64,000 bases of DNA. Origin: Herbinix luporum. Lineage in GTDB: Bacteria > Bacillota > Clostridia > Lachnospirales > Lachnospiraceae. Numbering within the stretch: the stretch's first letter is position 1; each line of letters opens with the position of its first letter. The stretch is from positions 829,001 through 893,000 of the forward strand of contig NZ_LN879430.1 in NCBI RefSeq assembly GCF_900070325.1, given 5' to 3'. Below are positions 33,824 through 43,231 of the stretch, piece after piece. The notes under the pieces were generated by a model. It ran no database searches. It saw nothing but the letters and a program-made list of their open reading frames with translations, and was not told the DNA's origin. Made by a program: the position numbers and the translations under genes.

Positions 33824-35284
33824 ATGTATTTGAATGAATTATTGGAAAAATTAGAATACACTTGTCTGCAGGGGGATGCACATATTTTGGTCACAGATTT
33901 AGTGTATGATTCTAGAAAGGTTAAGAAAGGTTCTGTTTTTGTATGTATTGAAGGTGCCGTAGCCGATGGCCATGATTATATTCCGGACGTAGTAGAAAAA
34001 GGTGCAGCAGCCATAGTTATCTCCAAGGATGTTAACTTGCCTAAAAATGTTACGGTTATAAGAGTTGATAATAGCAGGAGGGTCCTGGCTTATATGTCAG
34101 CCGCATACTTTGACCATCCTGCAAAGAAGCTTATTACAATCGGTATTACAGGTACCAAGGGCAAGACCACCACAGCCTATATGATTAAGTCAATCTTGGA
34201 AAATACGGGAATTAAGACAGGCTTAATAGGTACTATTGAGACTATTATTGGTGATGAGATTATTCCTGCTAATAATACAACTCCGGAATCCTACATTATT
34301 CAAGAAACCTTTGCCAAGATGGTGGATAAAGGTATTAAGTGCGTAGTTATGGAGGCTTCCTCCCAAGGGTTAATGCAAAATAGGATGGATGGATTTACCT
34401 TTGACTTTGGTGTGTTTACTAATTTAGGATATGACCATATAGGGGCTAATGAACATAAGGACTTTAACGACTATCTTAACTGTAAAAGCAAGTTGTTTAG
34501 GCAGTGTAAGATAGGCCTTATTAATATAGATGATAAATATGCTAAGGATATTCTAAAAGATCATACCTGTAAGGTGGAGACTTTCGGATTTTCTGAAAAT
34601 GCAGATATATATGCCGCTAATGTTGAACTGGTTCACAAGCCCGGATATTTAGGAGTTGCTTATAAAGTTAATGGTCTTATGAATTTTGATGTTGCCATTG
34701 ATATCCCGGGTAAGTTTAATGTATTAAATTCTTTATGTGCCATAGCTATATGCAGGCATTTTAATGTAAGTGAAGATGATATTGTTAAAGCCTTAAAGAA
34801 AATTAAGGTTAGGGGTAGGGTGGAATTGGTTCCCTTACCCGGTAATTATTCAGTGATGATAGATTATGCCCATAATGCCATGAGCTTAAAGAGTCTGCTT
34901 ACTACCATAAGAGAATATAATCCTAAGCGGTTAGTCTGTGTCTTTGGTTGTGGAGGGAACCGTTCTAAGGATAGAAGATTCCTTATGGGTGAGATTTCAT
35001 CTAATCTGGCAGACCTTACAGTCGTAACCTCAGATAATCCTAGATTTGAAGAGCCGGAAGATATTATTAAGGATATTGTTACCGGAGTTAAAAAAGGGCC
35101 GGGCAAATATGTTACAATAACTGATAGAAGAGAAGCTATCAAGTATTGTATTGATAATGCCATGGAAGGTGATGTTATTATAATTGCCGGAAAGGGTCAT
35201 GAGGATTATCAGGAAATTAAGGGCGTAAAATACCACATGGATGATAGGGAACTGGTAAAAGAAGCTTACTTTGGTAACAGATAG
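33824..35284 (+). CDS. murE: UDP-MurNAc-tripeptide synthetase (MurE)
   Basis: Adds meso-diaminopimelate to UDP-MurNAc-L-Ala-D-Glu in the cytoplasmic stage of peptidoglycan synthesis. 486 residues in three domains: N-terminal uridine-binding (DSRKVKKGSVFVCIEG), central ATPase with GITGTKGKTTT, and a C-terminal part with DNPRFEEP. DNPR is the motif that selects meso-diaminopimelate rather than lysine. Conserved MEASSQGL and NLGYDHIG blocks are present. GGAGGATAA precedes the ATG. It starts the murE-priA-def-fmt run rather than being inside the division cluster 16 kb away. Confidence 0.97.
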   Translation: MYLNELLEKLEYTCLQGDAHILVTDLVYDSRKVKKGSVFVCIEGAVADGHDYIPDVVEKGAAAIVISKDVNLPKNVTVIRVDNSRRVLAYMSAAYFDHPAKKLITIGITGTKGKTTTAYMIKSILENTGIKTGLIGTIETIIGDEIIPANNTTPESYIIQETFAKMVDKGIKCVVMEASSQGLMQNRMDGFTFDFGVFTNLGYDHIGANEHKDFNDYLNCKSKLFRQCKIGLINIDDKYAKDILKDHTCKVETFGFSENADIYAANVELVHKPGYLGVAYKVNGLMNFDVAIDIPGKFNVLNSLCAIAICRHFNVSEDDIVKALKKIKVRGRVELVPLPGNYSVMIDYAHNAMSLKSLLTTIREYNPKRLVCVFGCGGNRSKDRRFLMGEISSNLADLTVVTSDNPRFEEPEDIIKDIVTGVKKGPGKYVTITDRREAIKYCIDNAMEGDVIIIAGKGHEDYQEIKGVKYHMDDRELVKEAYFGNR

Positions 35285-35316
35285 AATAGTATTTAATTGT
35301 ACGAAGGAGGACTGCT

Positions 35317-37563
35317 ATGTCTTATCAAAAATTTGCAGATATAATAATTGATATATCCCATGAGGATTTGGACAAGACATATCAGTATGCTATTCCAAAG
35401 CAGTACTTATCTTTAGCTGTCATAGGAGCTTTAGTAGTAGTTCCCTTTGGAAATGGTAATCGTACGATTAATGGATATATAGTAGGCTTGTCCCATAAGC
35501 CAAAAATCAGTATTGAAAAGATTAAGCCCATATACCAGGTGGTAAAAGATGCCCCGGTAATTGAAAGTCATTTAATTTATCTTGCCTATTGGATGAAGGA
35601 AACTTTCGGCGGAACAATGAACGATGCCCTAAAAACTGTTATACCGGTAAAAAAGGCAGTAAAAATAAAGGAAAAAAGACGGATTGTACTGATAAAGCCA
35701 TATGATGAGCTATATGAAATTTATCAGGAACAAAGCAAAAAAAACAATGTGGCAAGGGTAAGGTTACTTGAAGCCTTGTTAAAGAACAATATACTAGATT
35801 ATAATGAAGCTATAGATAAGTTGAAAATCAGCAGACCTGTATTAAAGTGGTTTGAAGAAAATCAGCTGATTAAAATAGAAAGCAAACAACTTTACCGTAA
35901 TCCTATTGAGCAGAAAAATGTTTCTAAGGAACTGGTAATCCTTAATGAAGAACAAAGGTATATTGCCGATTGTATTATTAAGGATTATAATGAAGGCTAT
36001 CGTTATACTTATTTAATCCATGGGGTTACCGGCAGCGGTAAGACCGAGGTTTATATGGAAATTATATCTCAGGTAATAGCAAGGGGCAGGCAGGTAATTG
36101 TTTTAATTCCTGAGATTGCCCTAACTTATCAGACTGTTAACCGATTTTATGACAGATTTGGAGATCGGGTTTCTATCTTAAATTCCAGAATGTCAGATGG
36201 AGAACGATACGATCAAAGCCTAAGGGCTAAAAATGGTGAAATAGATATAATTATCGGTCCTAGATCTGCCTTGTTTACCCCTTTTAAAAATCTAGGACTG
36301 ATAATAATTGATGAAGAGCATGAAGGAAGTTACAAAAGTGAAATTACACCAAAATATCATGCTACTATGGTAGCAAGAAAAAGAGCTGAGCTTAATAATG
36401 CCTTTGTAATCCTTGGTTCTGCCACACCATCTTTAGAATCTTATCAGAAGGGAATTTCCGGCGAGTATAAGCTTTTTAGCTTGACTAAGAGGGCAAAGGA
36501 AGCAGCTTTGCCCAAGATTTGGATTGTAGATTTGCGAGAAGAGTTAAAAGAAAAGAACAGATCGATTTTTAGCAGGAAGCTAAAAGAATTGATAATGGAT
36601 AGATTAGAAAAGAAGGAGCAGATTATGCTCTTTATAAATCGCCGGGGATTTTCAGGTTTTGTATCATGCAGAAGCTGTGGCCATGTAATGAAATGTAACC
36701 ACTGTGATATATCTTTGACCTATCATATACAGGGCAAGCTTCTTTGTCATTACTGTGGATATGAAGAAGCAATGCCAAAGATATGTCCTGCTTGTGGGTC
36801 AAAATATATTGCCAGCTTTGGTACAGGAACCCAAAAGGTTGAGGAAATGGTAAGACGGGAGTTTCCAGAAGCCAGAGTGCTTAGGATGGATACGGATACC
36901 ACAAAAAATAAAGGGGGACATCAAAAGATACTGGAAGCCTTTGCAGAACATAAGGCAGATATTTTGGTGGGAACCCAGATGATTGTTAAGGGACATGATT
37001 TTCCCCTAGTATCTTTGGTGGGAATTATTGCTGCTGATTTATCTCTTTATGCAGGAGATTTTAGAGCGGCTGAAAGAACCTTCCAACTTCTATCCCAAGC
37101 AGCCGGAAGGGCAGGAAGGGATGCTATACCCGGAGAGGTTGTTATTCAAACATACAATCCTGATCATTATAGTATTACTACGGCAGCAGAAGGAAATTAC
37201 CAGGAATTTTATGAGCAGGAAATGTTATATAGACAACTTATGCAGTATCCTCCGGCGGCTAATATTCTATTACTTCTTGTTAGCTCAAAGGATGAAGAAA
37301 AGGTTGATAAAGCTATTGTCTATGCAGGAGAAGTTTTAAAAGAATATTCAAATCAAAATCAGCACTCTTTTAAAGTGATAGGTCCTGCTCCTGCAACCAT
37401 AGCAAAAGCTAAGGATATTTACCGCAGGGTTATATATATTAAGGATGAGGATTATAATTTACTTGTAGCTTTAAAAAATTATCTTGAGTTATGCTTTAGT
37501 AGCTCTAAGCATTTCCAAGACTGTACTTATCAATTTGATTTTAACCCTATGAGTGTATATTAG
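35317..37563 (+). CDS. priA: Primosomal replication-restart helicase PriA
   Basis: A 748-residue 3'-5' helicase that reloads the replicative helicase at repaired forks. Order: N-terminal 3'-binding domain (residues 1-100), winged helix, helicase core with Walker [12 protein letters not shown] and DEEH, eight zinc cysteines in the [18 protein letters not shown] and CPACG cluster, then [13 protein letters not shown] and AAGRAGR. Full length. Strong AAGGAGG site. It is downstream of murE and directly upstream of def in the usual Firmicute order. Confidence 0.97.
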   Translation: MSYQKFADIIIDISHEDLDKTYQYAIPKQYLSLAVIGALVVVPFGNGNRTINGYIVGLSHKPKISIEKIKPIYQVVKDAPVIESHLIYLAYWMKETFGGTMNDALKTVIPVKKAVKIKEKRRIVLIKPYDELYEIYQEQSKKNNVARVRLLEALLKNNILDYNEAIDKLKISRPVLKWFEENQLIKIESKQLYRNPIEQKNVSKELVILNEEQRYIADCIIKDYNEGYRYTYLIHGVTGSGKTEVYMEIISQVIARGRQVIVLIPEIALTYQTVNRFYDRFGDRVSILNSRMSDGERYDQSLRAKNGEIDIIIGPRSALFTPFKNLGLIIIDEEHEGSYKSEITPKYHATMVARKRAELNNAFVILGSATPSLESYQKGISGEYKLFSLTKRAKEAALPKIWIVDLREELKEKNRSIFSRKLKELIMDRLEKKEQIMLFINRRGFSGFVSCRSCGHVMKCNHCDISLTYHIQGKLLCHYCGYEEAMPKICPACGSKYIASFGTGTQKVEEMVRREFPEARVLRMDTDTTKNKGGHQKILEAFAEHKADILVGTQMIVKGHDFPLVSLVGIIAADLSLYAGDFRAAERTFQLLSQAAGRAGRDAIPGEVVIQTYNPDHYSITTAAEGNYQEFYEQEMLYRQLMQYPPAANILLLLVSSKDEEKVDKAIVYAGEVLKEYSNQNQHSFKVIGPAPATIAKAKDIYRRVIYIKDEDYNLLVALKNYLELCFSSSKHFQDCTYQFDFNPMSVY

Positions 37564-37600
37564 GGTTTGCAGTTTTTTAATAATGAAAGGAAGGTTTATG

Positions 37601-38092
37601 ATGGCAATAAGAAAAATAAGAGAAATTGGTGATGACATACTTACAAAGGTAAGTAGGGAAGTAAAGAAAGTAGATCAAAGGTTACAGGTACTAATCGATG
37701 ATATGCTAGATACCATGTATGATGCAGAAGGTGTTGGTCTTGCGGCTCCTCAAATTGGTGTCTTAAAAAGGGTTGTGGTTATTGATGTATCTGAAGAAAG
37801 GGATAATCCTATTATCCTAATCAACCCTGAAATTATTGAGACAGAGGGCTGTCAGATAGGGGATGAGGGCTGTCTTAGTATACCCGGCAAGGTGGGAACT
37901 GTCGAACGACCTAATTATGTGAAGGTAAAAGCCTATGACAGGGATATGAAGGAGTTTATTATAGAAGGAACTGAGCTTCTTGCAAGGGCATTATGCCATG
38001 AAATTGATCATCTTGACGGAATTTTATATTCAGAAAAGGTACAAGACGGGCTTAGAAGTGTATATGATACCGAAGAAGTAGATGAGGAGTAA
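37601..38092 (+). CDS. def: Peptide deformylase
   Basis: Removes the N-formyl group from nascent proteins. 163 residues. The three active-site motifs are [10 protein letters not shown] (44-53), EGCLS (Cys91) and HEIDH (His133, Glu134, His137), giving the Cys-His-His metal site. The frame is open upstream to 37553 inside priA, but the AAGGAAGG site points to ATG 37598 or 37601; the latter gives the usual MAIRKIR start. It pairs functionally with fmt 190 bases downstream. Confidence 0.96.
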   Translation: MAIRKIREIGDDILTKVSREVKKVDQRLQVLIDDMLDTMYDAEGVGLAAPQIGVLKRVVVIDVSEERDNPIILINPEIIETEGCQIGDEGCLSIPGKVGTVERPNYVKVKAYDRDMKEFIIEGTELLARALCHEIDHLDGILYSEKVQDGLRSVYDTEEVDEE

Positions 38093-38282
38093 TGATATAA
38101 ATATAGTGATAAAAGATATTATTTAGTGATATAAAGGTTAAACTTTTCTTAAAAAACCATGAAAATGTAGATTTTATAATAAGCTTTTCGATATAATTAA
38201 TGAAAATAATAACCATAATAAAGCCATAAATTGTTTTGTATATTGCTAGATTGATAAACTTTGAAAGAAGGGGACTATATAA

Positions 38283-39212
38283 ATGAAAGTATTGTTTATG
38301 GGAACACCGGATTTTGCGGTCAGTACCCTAGAAGCAATTATAGACCAAGGTCATGAGCTGGTGGGGGTAGTTACCCAACCGGATAAGGTAAAGGGAAGAG
38401 GAGCAAAAATCAGCTTTCCTGCAGTAAAAGAAACAGCTCTGAAATATAATTTACCTGTATATCAGCCTATTAAAGTAAAAGAACCTGAATTTATAGAAAC
38501 TGTTCGCAATCTTAAGCCGGAGGTTATCGTAGTAGCTGCCTTTGGACAGATTTTGCCCAAAGAACTTTTGGATATACCCCCCTATGGCTGTATTAATGTT
38601 CATGCCTCCTTACTTCCTAAATATCGTGGGGCAGCTCCAATACAAGCAGCCATCTTAAACGGTGATGAAGAAACCGGTGTTACCATTATGCATATGGATG
38701 TAAAGCTGGATACAGGGGATATGATTTTGCAAGAGAAAATACCGATTTCCCAGGATGAAACCGGCGGAAGTCTTCATGATAAATTGGCTAAACTTGGTGC
38801 AGATTTATTGGTGAAAGTTTTAGAACAGTTAAGGGATGGAACTACCAAGAGAGTTCCTCAAGATGATTCTGAGGCCACATATGTGGGTATGCTTAATAAG
38901 GAGATGGGTTTGATTGATTTTTCACAGCCTGCTATTAAGATTGAGCGGATGATTCGGGGACTTAATCCATGGCCCAGTGCATACACTAAACTTAATGGAA
39001 AGACTCTAAAGCTTTGGGAGGCTCAGGTGATAGAGTATAGCTCAGATGCATTATACGGTCAGGTGGTAGCAGTTAATAAAGATTCATTTGTAGTTATGAC
39101 TGGAAAGGATGCTTTACTTATTCGTGAACTTCAATTAGAGGGAAAAAAGCGTCTGTCCTGCGAAGCATTTCTTAGGGGTTATCCTATAGAAGTAGGAACT
39201 ATATTAGGCTAA
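38283..39212 (+). CDS. fmt: Methionyl-tRNA formyltransferase
   Basis: Formylates the initiator Met-tRNA with 10-formyl-tetrahydrofolate. 309 residues: N-terminal formyltransferase domain (GTPDFAVSTLEAI, NVHASLLPKYRGAAPIQAAI with catalytic Asn/His, and MDVKLDTGD) and a C-terminal OB-like tRNA-binding domain (about residues 205-305). A GAAAGAAGGGG site precedes the ATG. It follows def, in the conserved priA-def-fmt-rsmB order. Confidence 0.97.
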   Translation: MKVLFMGTPDFAVSTLEAIIDQGHELVGVVTQPDKVKGRGAKISFPAVKETALKYNLPVYQPIKVKEPEFIETVRNLKPEVIVVAAFGQILPKELLDIPPYGCINVHASLLPKYRGAAPIQAAILNGDEETGVTIMHMDVKLDTGDMILQEKIPISQDETGGSLHDKLAKLGADLLVKVLEQLRDGTTKRVPQDDSEATYVGMLNKEMGLIDFSQPAIKIERMIRGLNPWPSAYTKLNGKTLKLWEAQVIEYSSDALYGQVVAVNKDSFVVMTGKDALLIRELQLEGKKRLSCEAFLRGYPIEVGTILG

Positions 39213-39309
39213 TATATATATAATACAGGCTATATTACATGCAAAATCAAATAGAAATTTAAGATTATATAATATAGCAAATAAATGATAAATGAAAGAA
39301 GGTGAATAT

Positions 39310-40014
39310 ATGGGACCATATTTTTATTATTATGATCCGACTTATATTCTTGTTTTTATAGGTGTTATTTTGTCTTTACTGGCTTCAGCAAAAGTAAAAT
39401 CCACTTTTTCAAAGTATTCTAATGTAAGAAGTATGTCCGGTATGACCGGAGCAGAGGCGGCGCAAAAGATTCTTCATAGGGCCGGTATATATGATGTGGG
39501 GATTGAGCGTGTACAAGGTCATCTTACTGATCATTACGATCCCAGAAAAAAGGTTCTAAGATTGTCGGATTCAGTTTACGGCAGTAATTCCATTGCGGCT
39601 ATTGGGGTGGCAGCTCATGAATGTGGCCATGCAATACAGCACCAAGAAGCTTATGCCCCTTTAAGCATCAGAAGTGCCTTGGTACCTGTGGCGAATTTTG
39701 GTGCTGCGATTTCTTGGCCTTTAATATTAATCGGCCTTTTTCTGACCGGATCTCAGACACTAATTAATATCGGTATTGCACTGTTTTCTACTGCTGTATT
39801 ATTTCAGCTTGTAACCCTACCGGTGGAGTTTAATGCTTCCAAAAGAGCAATTCAAAGACTTGGGGATACCGGTATTCTTTATGGTGATGAATTATCCAAA
39901 ACAAAAAAAGTGTTAAATGCAGCGGCATTAACTTATGTGGCAGCGGCTGCAGCTACAATCCTACAGCTGTTACGTTTGATTATTTTATTCGGAGGACGAC
40001 GCAGTGACGACTAA
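39310..40014 (+). CDS. Zinc metallopeptidase, YugP family
   Basis: A 234-residue membrane protein of the neutral zinc metallopeptidase family (YugP/DUF1461-like, peptidase M48-adjacent). One N-terminal helix (residues 9-24), then SGMTGAEAAQKIL, the metal motif AAHECGHAIQH (HEXXH), then two or three helices. The ATG at 39310 with GAAGGTGA is preferred over the ATG at 39292. The 3' end overlaps rsmB by 11 bases. The substrate is unknown; this gene is regularly found between fmt and rsmB in Clostridia. Confidence 0.9.
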   Translation: MGPYFYYYDPTYILVFIGVILSLLASAKVKSTFSKYSNVRSMSGMTGAEAAQKILHRAGIYDVGIERVQGHLTDHYDPRKKVLRLSDSVYGSNSIAAIGVAAHECGHAIQHQEAYAPLSIRSALVPVANFGAAISWPLILIGLFLTGSQTLINIGIALFSTAVLFQLVTLPVEFNASKRAIQRLGDTGILYGDELSKTKKVLNAAALTYVAAAAATILQLLRLIILFGGRRSDD

Positions 40015-41353
40015 TAATAAGGGGCGGGAAATTGTGCTGGATATGCTTCTTCAGGTAATAGAAGGAGAAGAATTTGCCCATAGGGTGCTTAGAAGGACTC
40101 TAAAAGCCCATCAAGATAAGCCAAAACAGGAAAGGGCTTTTATCACAAGACTTTTTGTAGGTACCATGAAGCATTACCTAACTTTGGACTATATAATTGA
40201 ACAGTTTTCATCCTTGCCCGTTAAAAAGATGAAACCCTTTATAAGGAATCTTTTAAGAATGAGTGTATATCAGCTTATGTATATGGATTCGATTCCGGAT
40301 TCTGCTGTTTGCAATGAAGCGGTAAAGTTGGCAAAAAAACGGGGCTTTGGCAAACTTTCAGGATTTGTCAACGGAAATCTTAGAAATATAGCAAGGGCCA
40401 GGGCTGATATACAGTACCCCGATAAAGACACTGATTTAAATAGATATTTAAGTATAAGCTATTCTGTTCCTAGCTGGCTTGTTACTATGCTTCTTGAACA
40501 ATACAAACCGCAGGAAGTAGAAAAGATCTTGGAGGCTTCTTTAAGGGAAAATGAGATTACCATTCGCTGTAACTGTATAAAAACCACTCCCGATAAGCTT
40601 GAAGAGTTATTAATCGGTGAAGGGGTTACGGTAATAAGGCATCCCTACCTTAAGGAAGCCTTTATAATTAAAGATTTTGATTACCTGGAGGGATTTTCTA
40701 CATTTAGGGATGGACTATTTATAATTCAAGATGTAAGCTCAATGCTAGTAAGTGTAGTGGCAAATGCCAAGGAAGATGATTTTGTAGTGGATGTATGTGC
40801 TGCACCGGGAGGAAAGGCACTTCATATTGCTGAGAAATGCAAAAAGGTATCAGCCAGGGATTTAACTGAATATAAAATAAATCTGATAAATGAAAATATC
40901 CGCCGTATGGGAATTGAAAATATCCATACTAAGGTTTGGGATGCCAATATAACAGATCCTGAAATCTTAGGTAAAGCAGATATTGTAATAGCAGACCTTC
41001 CTTGCAGCGGTCTTGGTGTACTGGGAAAAAAATATGATATAAAATATAAAATGACAGAAAAACAGCAAGATGATTTAGTCAAGCTGCAGAGAAATATTCT
41101 CCATGTGGTTTCAGAATATGTTAAGCCGGGAGGTATTTTAATCTATAGCACCTGTACTATTAATCACAAGGAAAATATCGGGAATATGGAATGGTTTTTA
41201 GATAATCATAATTTTAAGCCTGACAGCTTAAATAACTATTTGCCTGCCCAATTGCATTCCGATACAAGCAAGGCAGGTTATCTGCAGCTACTACAGGGGA
41301 TTCATCCTACTGATGGTTTTTTTATTTGCAGAATGAGAAAGGAAAGTAGGTAA
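40004..41353 (+). CDS. rsmB: 16S rRNA (cytosine-967) C5-methyltransferase RsmB
   Basis: Methylates C967 of 16S rRNA. 449 residues: N-terminal NusB-like RNA-binding domain (about 1-140), then the Rossmann methyltransferase with VDVCAAPGGKALHIAEK, DLPCSGLGVLGKK and YSTCTINHKENI; the two cysteines of PCSG and STCT are the catalytic and assisting pair. It begins at GTG, eight bases after GGAGGA, inside the end of the peptidase gene. rlmN follows four bases after the stop, another translationally close partner. Confidence 0.97.
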   Translation: MTTNNKGREIVLDMLLQVIEGEEFAHRVLRRTLKAHQDKPKQERAFITRLFVGTMKHYLTLDYIIEQFSSLPVKKMKPFIRNLLRMSVYQLMYMDSIPDSAVCNEAVKLAKKRGFGKLSGFVNGNLRNIARARADIQYPDKDTDLNRYLSISYSVPSWLVTMLLEQYKPQEVEKILEASLRENEITIRCNCIKTTPDKLEELLIGEGVTVIRHPYLKEAFIIKDFDYLEGFSTFRDGLFIIQDVSSMLVSVVANAKEDDFVVDVCAAPGGKALHIAEKCKKVSARDLTEYKINLINENIRRMGIENIHTKVWDANITDPEILGKADIVIADLPCSGLGVLGKKYDIKYKMTEKQQDDLVKLQRNILHVVSEYVKPGGILIYSTCTINHKENIGNMEWFLDNHNFKPDSLNNYLPAQLHSDTSKAGYLQLLQGIHPTDGFFICRMRKESR

Positions 41354-41357
41354 AAAA

Positions 41358-42389
41358 TTGGACATAAAATCCTTATACATGGATGAATTAGTAGAGACCA
41401 TGAAAAATATGGGTCAGCCGGCTTTTAGGGCAAAGCAAATTTATAATTGGCTTCATGCTAAATTGGTAGAATCTTATGATGAAATGTTAAATTTGCCAAA
41501 AGACCTAAGGAATAACTTAAAAGAACACTACCCTTTAAAAACCCTAGAAGTGGTAGATAAGCTGGTTTCACAAAAGGACGGTACAAGTAAGTATTTGTTT
41601 TCCTTAAATGATGATAGGATAATAGAAAGTGTATTGATGAAATATCATCATGGCAACAGTGTATGTATTTCTTCCCAAGTGGGATGTAGAATGGGATGTA
41701 CTTTTTGTGCTTCTACCATAGGAGGTAAGGAAAGGGATCTTACCGCCTCTGAAATGCTTGATCAAATTTATAGAATTTCGGTGATGTCCAAAGAAAGGGT
41801 AAGCAATGTAGTGGTTATGGGCACCGGGGAGCCCCTGGATAATTATGATAATCTGGTACGATTTATCCGTATCTTAACCGATAGCCAAGGCCTTAATATA
41901 AGTGCTAGAAATATTACGGTTTCTACTTGTGGGATACCTGACAAGATATACCGTTTGGCAGATGAGGGACTTCCTATAACCTTGGCTCTGTCATTGCATG
42001 CTCCTAATAATGAAATTAGGAAGAAACTAATGCCCATAGCAAGACAATATGAACTTTCTGATGTACTTGAAGCATTTTATTACTATTACGAAAAAACAGG
42101 CCGAAGACTTACTTTTGAATATAGTTTAGTTGAAGGAATTAATGATGAAGAGGAGCATGCCCTAGAACTTGGAGAGCTTCTTAAAGGGTATAACTGTCAT
42201 GTTAATTTAATTCCTGTTAATCCGATTAAGGAAAGAAATTATAGGAAATCAGACGGCCATAAGATACTAAAATTTAAAAATATACTTGAAAAATATAGAA
42301 TAAATGTTACTATTAGAAGAGAAATGGGCTCAGATATTAATGCTGCCTGTGGACAACTCAGAAAGAGTTATTTAGACAGGGGCAAGTAG
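41358..42389 (+). CDS. rlmN: 23S rRNA/tRNA A2503-C2 methyltransferase RlmN
   Basis: Radical SAM enzyme that methylates C2 of A2503 in 23S rRNA (and A37 of some tRNAs). 343 residues. The cluster motif is CRMGCTFC; MGTGEPLDNYDN, TVSTCGIPDKI and LALSLHAPNNEIR follow, and the C-terminal DINAACGQLR carries the second catalytic Cys. It begins with TTG, four bases after rsmB, behind GGAAAGTAGG. The N-terminal helical domain (GQPAFRAKQIYNWLH) is complete. Confidence 0.97.
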   Translation: MDIKSLYMDELVETMKNMGQPAFRAKQIYNWLHAKLVESYDEMLNLPKDLRNNLKEHYPLKTLEVVDKLVSQKDGTSKYLFSLNDDRIIESVLMKYHHGNSVCISSQVGCRMGCTFCASTIGGKERDLTASEMLDQIYRISVMSKERVSNVVVMGTGEPLDNYDNLVRFIRILTDSQGLNISARNITVSTCGIPDKIYRLADEGLPITLALSLHAPNNEIRKKLMPIARQYELSDVLEAFYYYYEKTGRRLTFEYSLVEGINDEEEHALELGELLKGYNCHVNLIPVNPIKERNYRKSDGHKILKFKNILEKYRINVTIRREMGSDINAACGQLRKSYLDRGK

Positions 42390-42403
42390 AAAAATGTAGG
42401 TTA

Positions 42404-42432
42404 TTGTATATTTAAAATTTATTTGGTAAAAT
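42404..42432 (+). promoter_or_regulatory. Promoter for prpC-prkC
   Basis: TTGTAT (42404-42409), 17 bases, TAAAAT (42427-42432), about 60 bases before the phosphatase gene. Confidence 0.6.
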
Positions 42433-42491
42433 AAATTGATGGGATTACCTACGAATTTCTATTGTATCTGGGTGGACGAGGAGGTGCAGGC

Positions 42492-43214
42492 TTGAAAGCA
42501 TTTTCAATCACTGATATAGGGGAAAAACGGAGGATAAATCAGGACTATGTCTTTTGCGAGTTAAATCCTATCGGTAATCTGCCTAATTTATTTATTGTTG
42601 CAGATGGGATGGGAGGACATAAAGCCGGTGATTATGCTTCAAGGTTCTGCGTTGAATTTTTTACGCAACACATTAGAAATAGTAGTCAAACATCACCGAT
42701 AGCTTTAATTGAAGAAGCTATAAATGCTACTAACGAAGCAATATATAAGATGTCAAAGGAACAAGTGGAATTTGAGGGGATGGGAACAACATTTGTTGTG
42801 GCGACCATATTTAAAAATGAAATGTATGTAGCAAACATAGGGGATAGCAGACTGTATGTTATTGACAGCCAGATTAGGCAGATAACAGAAGATCATAGCC
42901 TGGTGCAGGCCATGGTTAATACAGGGGAGCTAAATAGGGATGAAGCAAGGGCTCATCCTAATAAGAACATAATAACGAGAGCACTCGGAGTTAATGAGAT
43001 TGCTCAACCGGATTTTTTTGAAGTTGAGTTAAGTAGGGGGGATATTGTTCTGATGTGCTCAGACGGACTGACGAATATGTTGGAAGACGAAAATATAGAG
43101 CGTATTATCAGGAAAAATGTAAATGACCCGAAGACTGCAGCTGAAACATTAGTTAAGCAGGCTAATGAAAACGGAGGGAAGGACAACATAGCAGTCATAG
43201 TTATTAAAGTATGA
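42492..43214 (+). CDS. prpC: PP2C-type serine/threonine phosphatase (PrpC/Stp)
   Basis: Dephosphorylates targets of the adjacent PASTA kinase. 240 residues with PPM metal-binding motifs: GEKRRINQDY, ADGMGGHKAGDYAS (Asp pair), GTTFVVA, NIGDSRLYV, CSDGLTNML and GGKDNIAVIV. The frame is open from TTG 42462, but GGAGGTG lies just before TTG 42492, which is used. The kinase starts 17 bases after the stop. Confidence 0.95.
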   Translation: MKAFSITDIGEKRRINQDYVFCELNPIGNLPNLFIVADGMGGHKAGDYASRFCVEFFTQHIRNSSQTSPIALIEEAINATNEAIYKMSKEQVEFEGMGTTFVVATIFKNEMYVANIGDSRLYVIDSQIRQITEDHSLVQAMVNTGELNRDEARAHPNKNIITRALGVNEIAQPDFFEVELSRGDIVLMCSDGLTNMLEDENIERIIRKNVNDPKTAAETLVKQANENGGKDNIAVIVIKV

Positions 43215-43231
43215 AAAAGAGGTGAAAAATC

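Noticed and set aside
37028..37339. 103-codon plus-strand frame inside priA
   Set aside because: Out-of-frame shadow of the helicase core.
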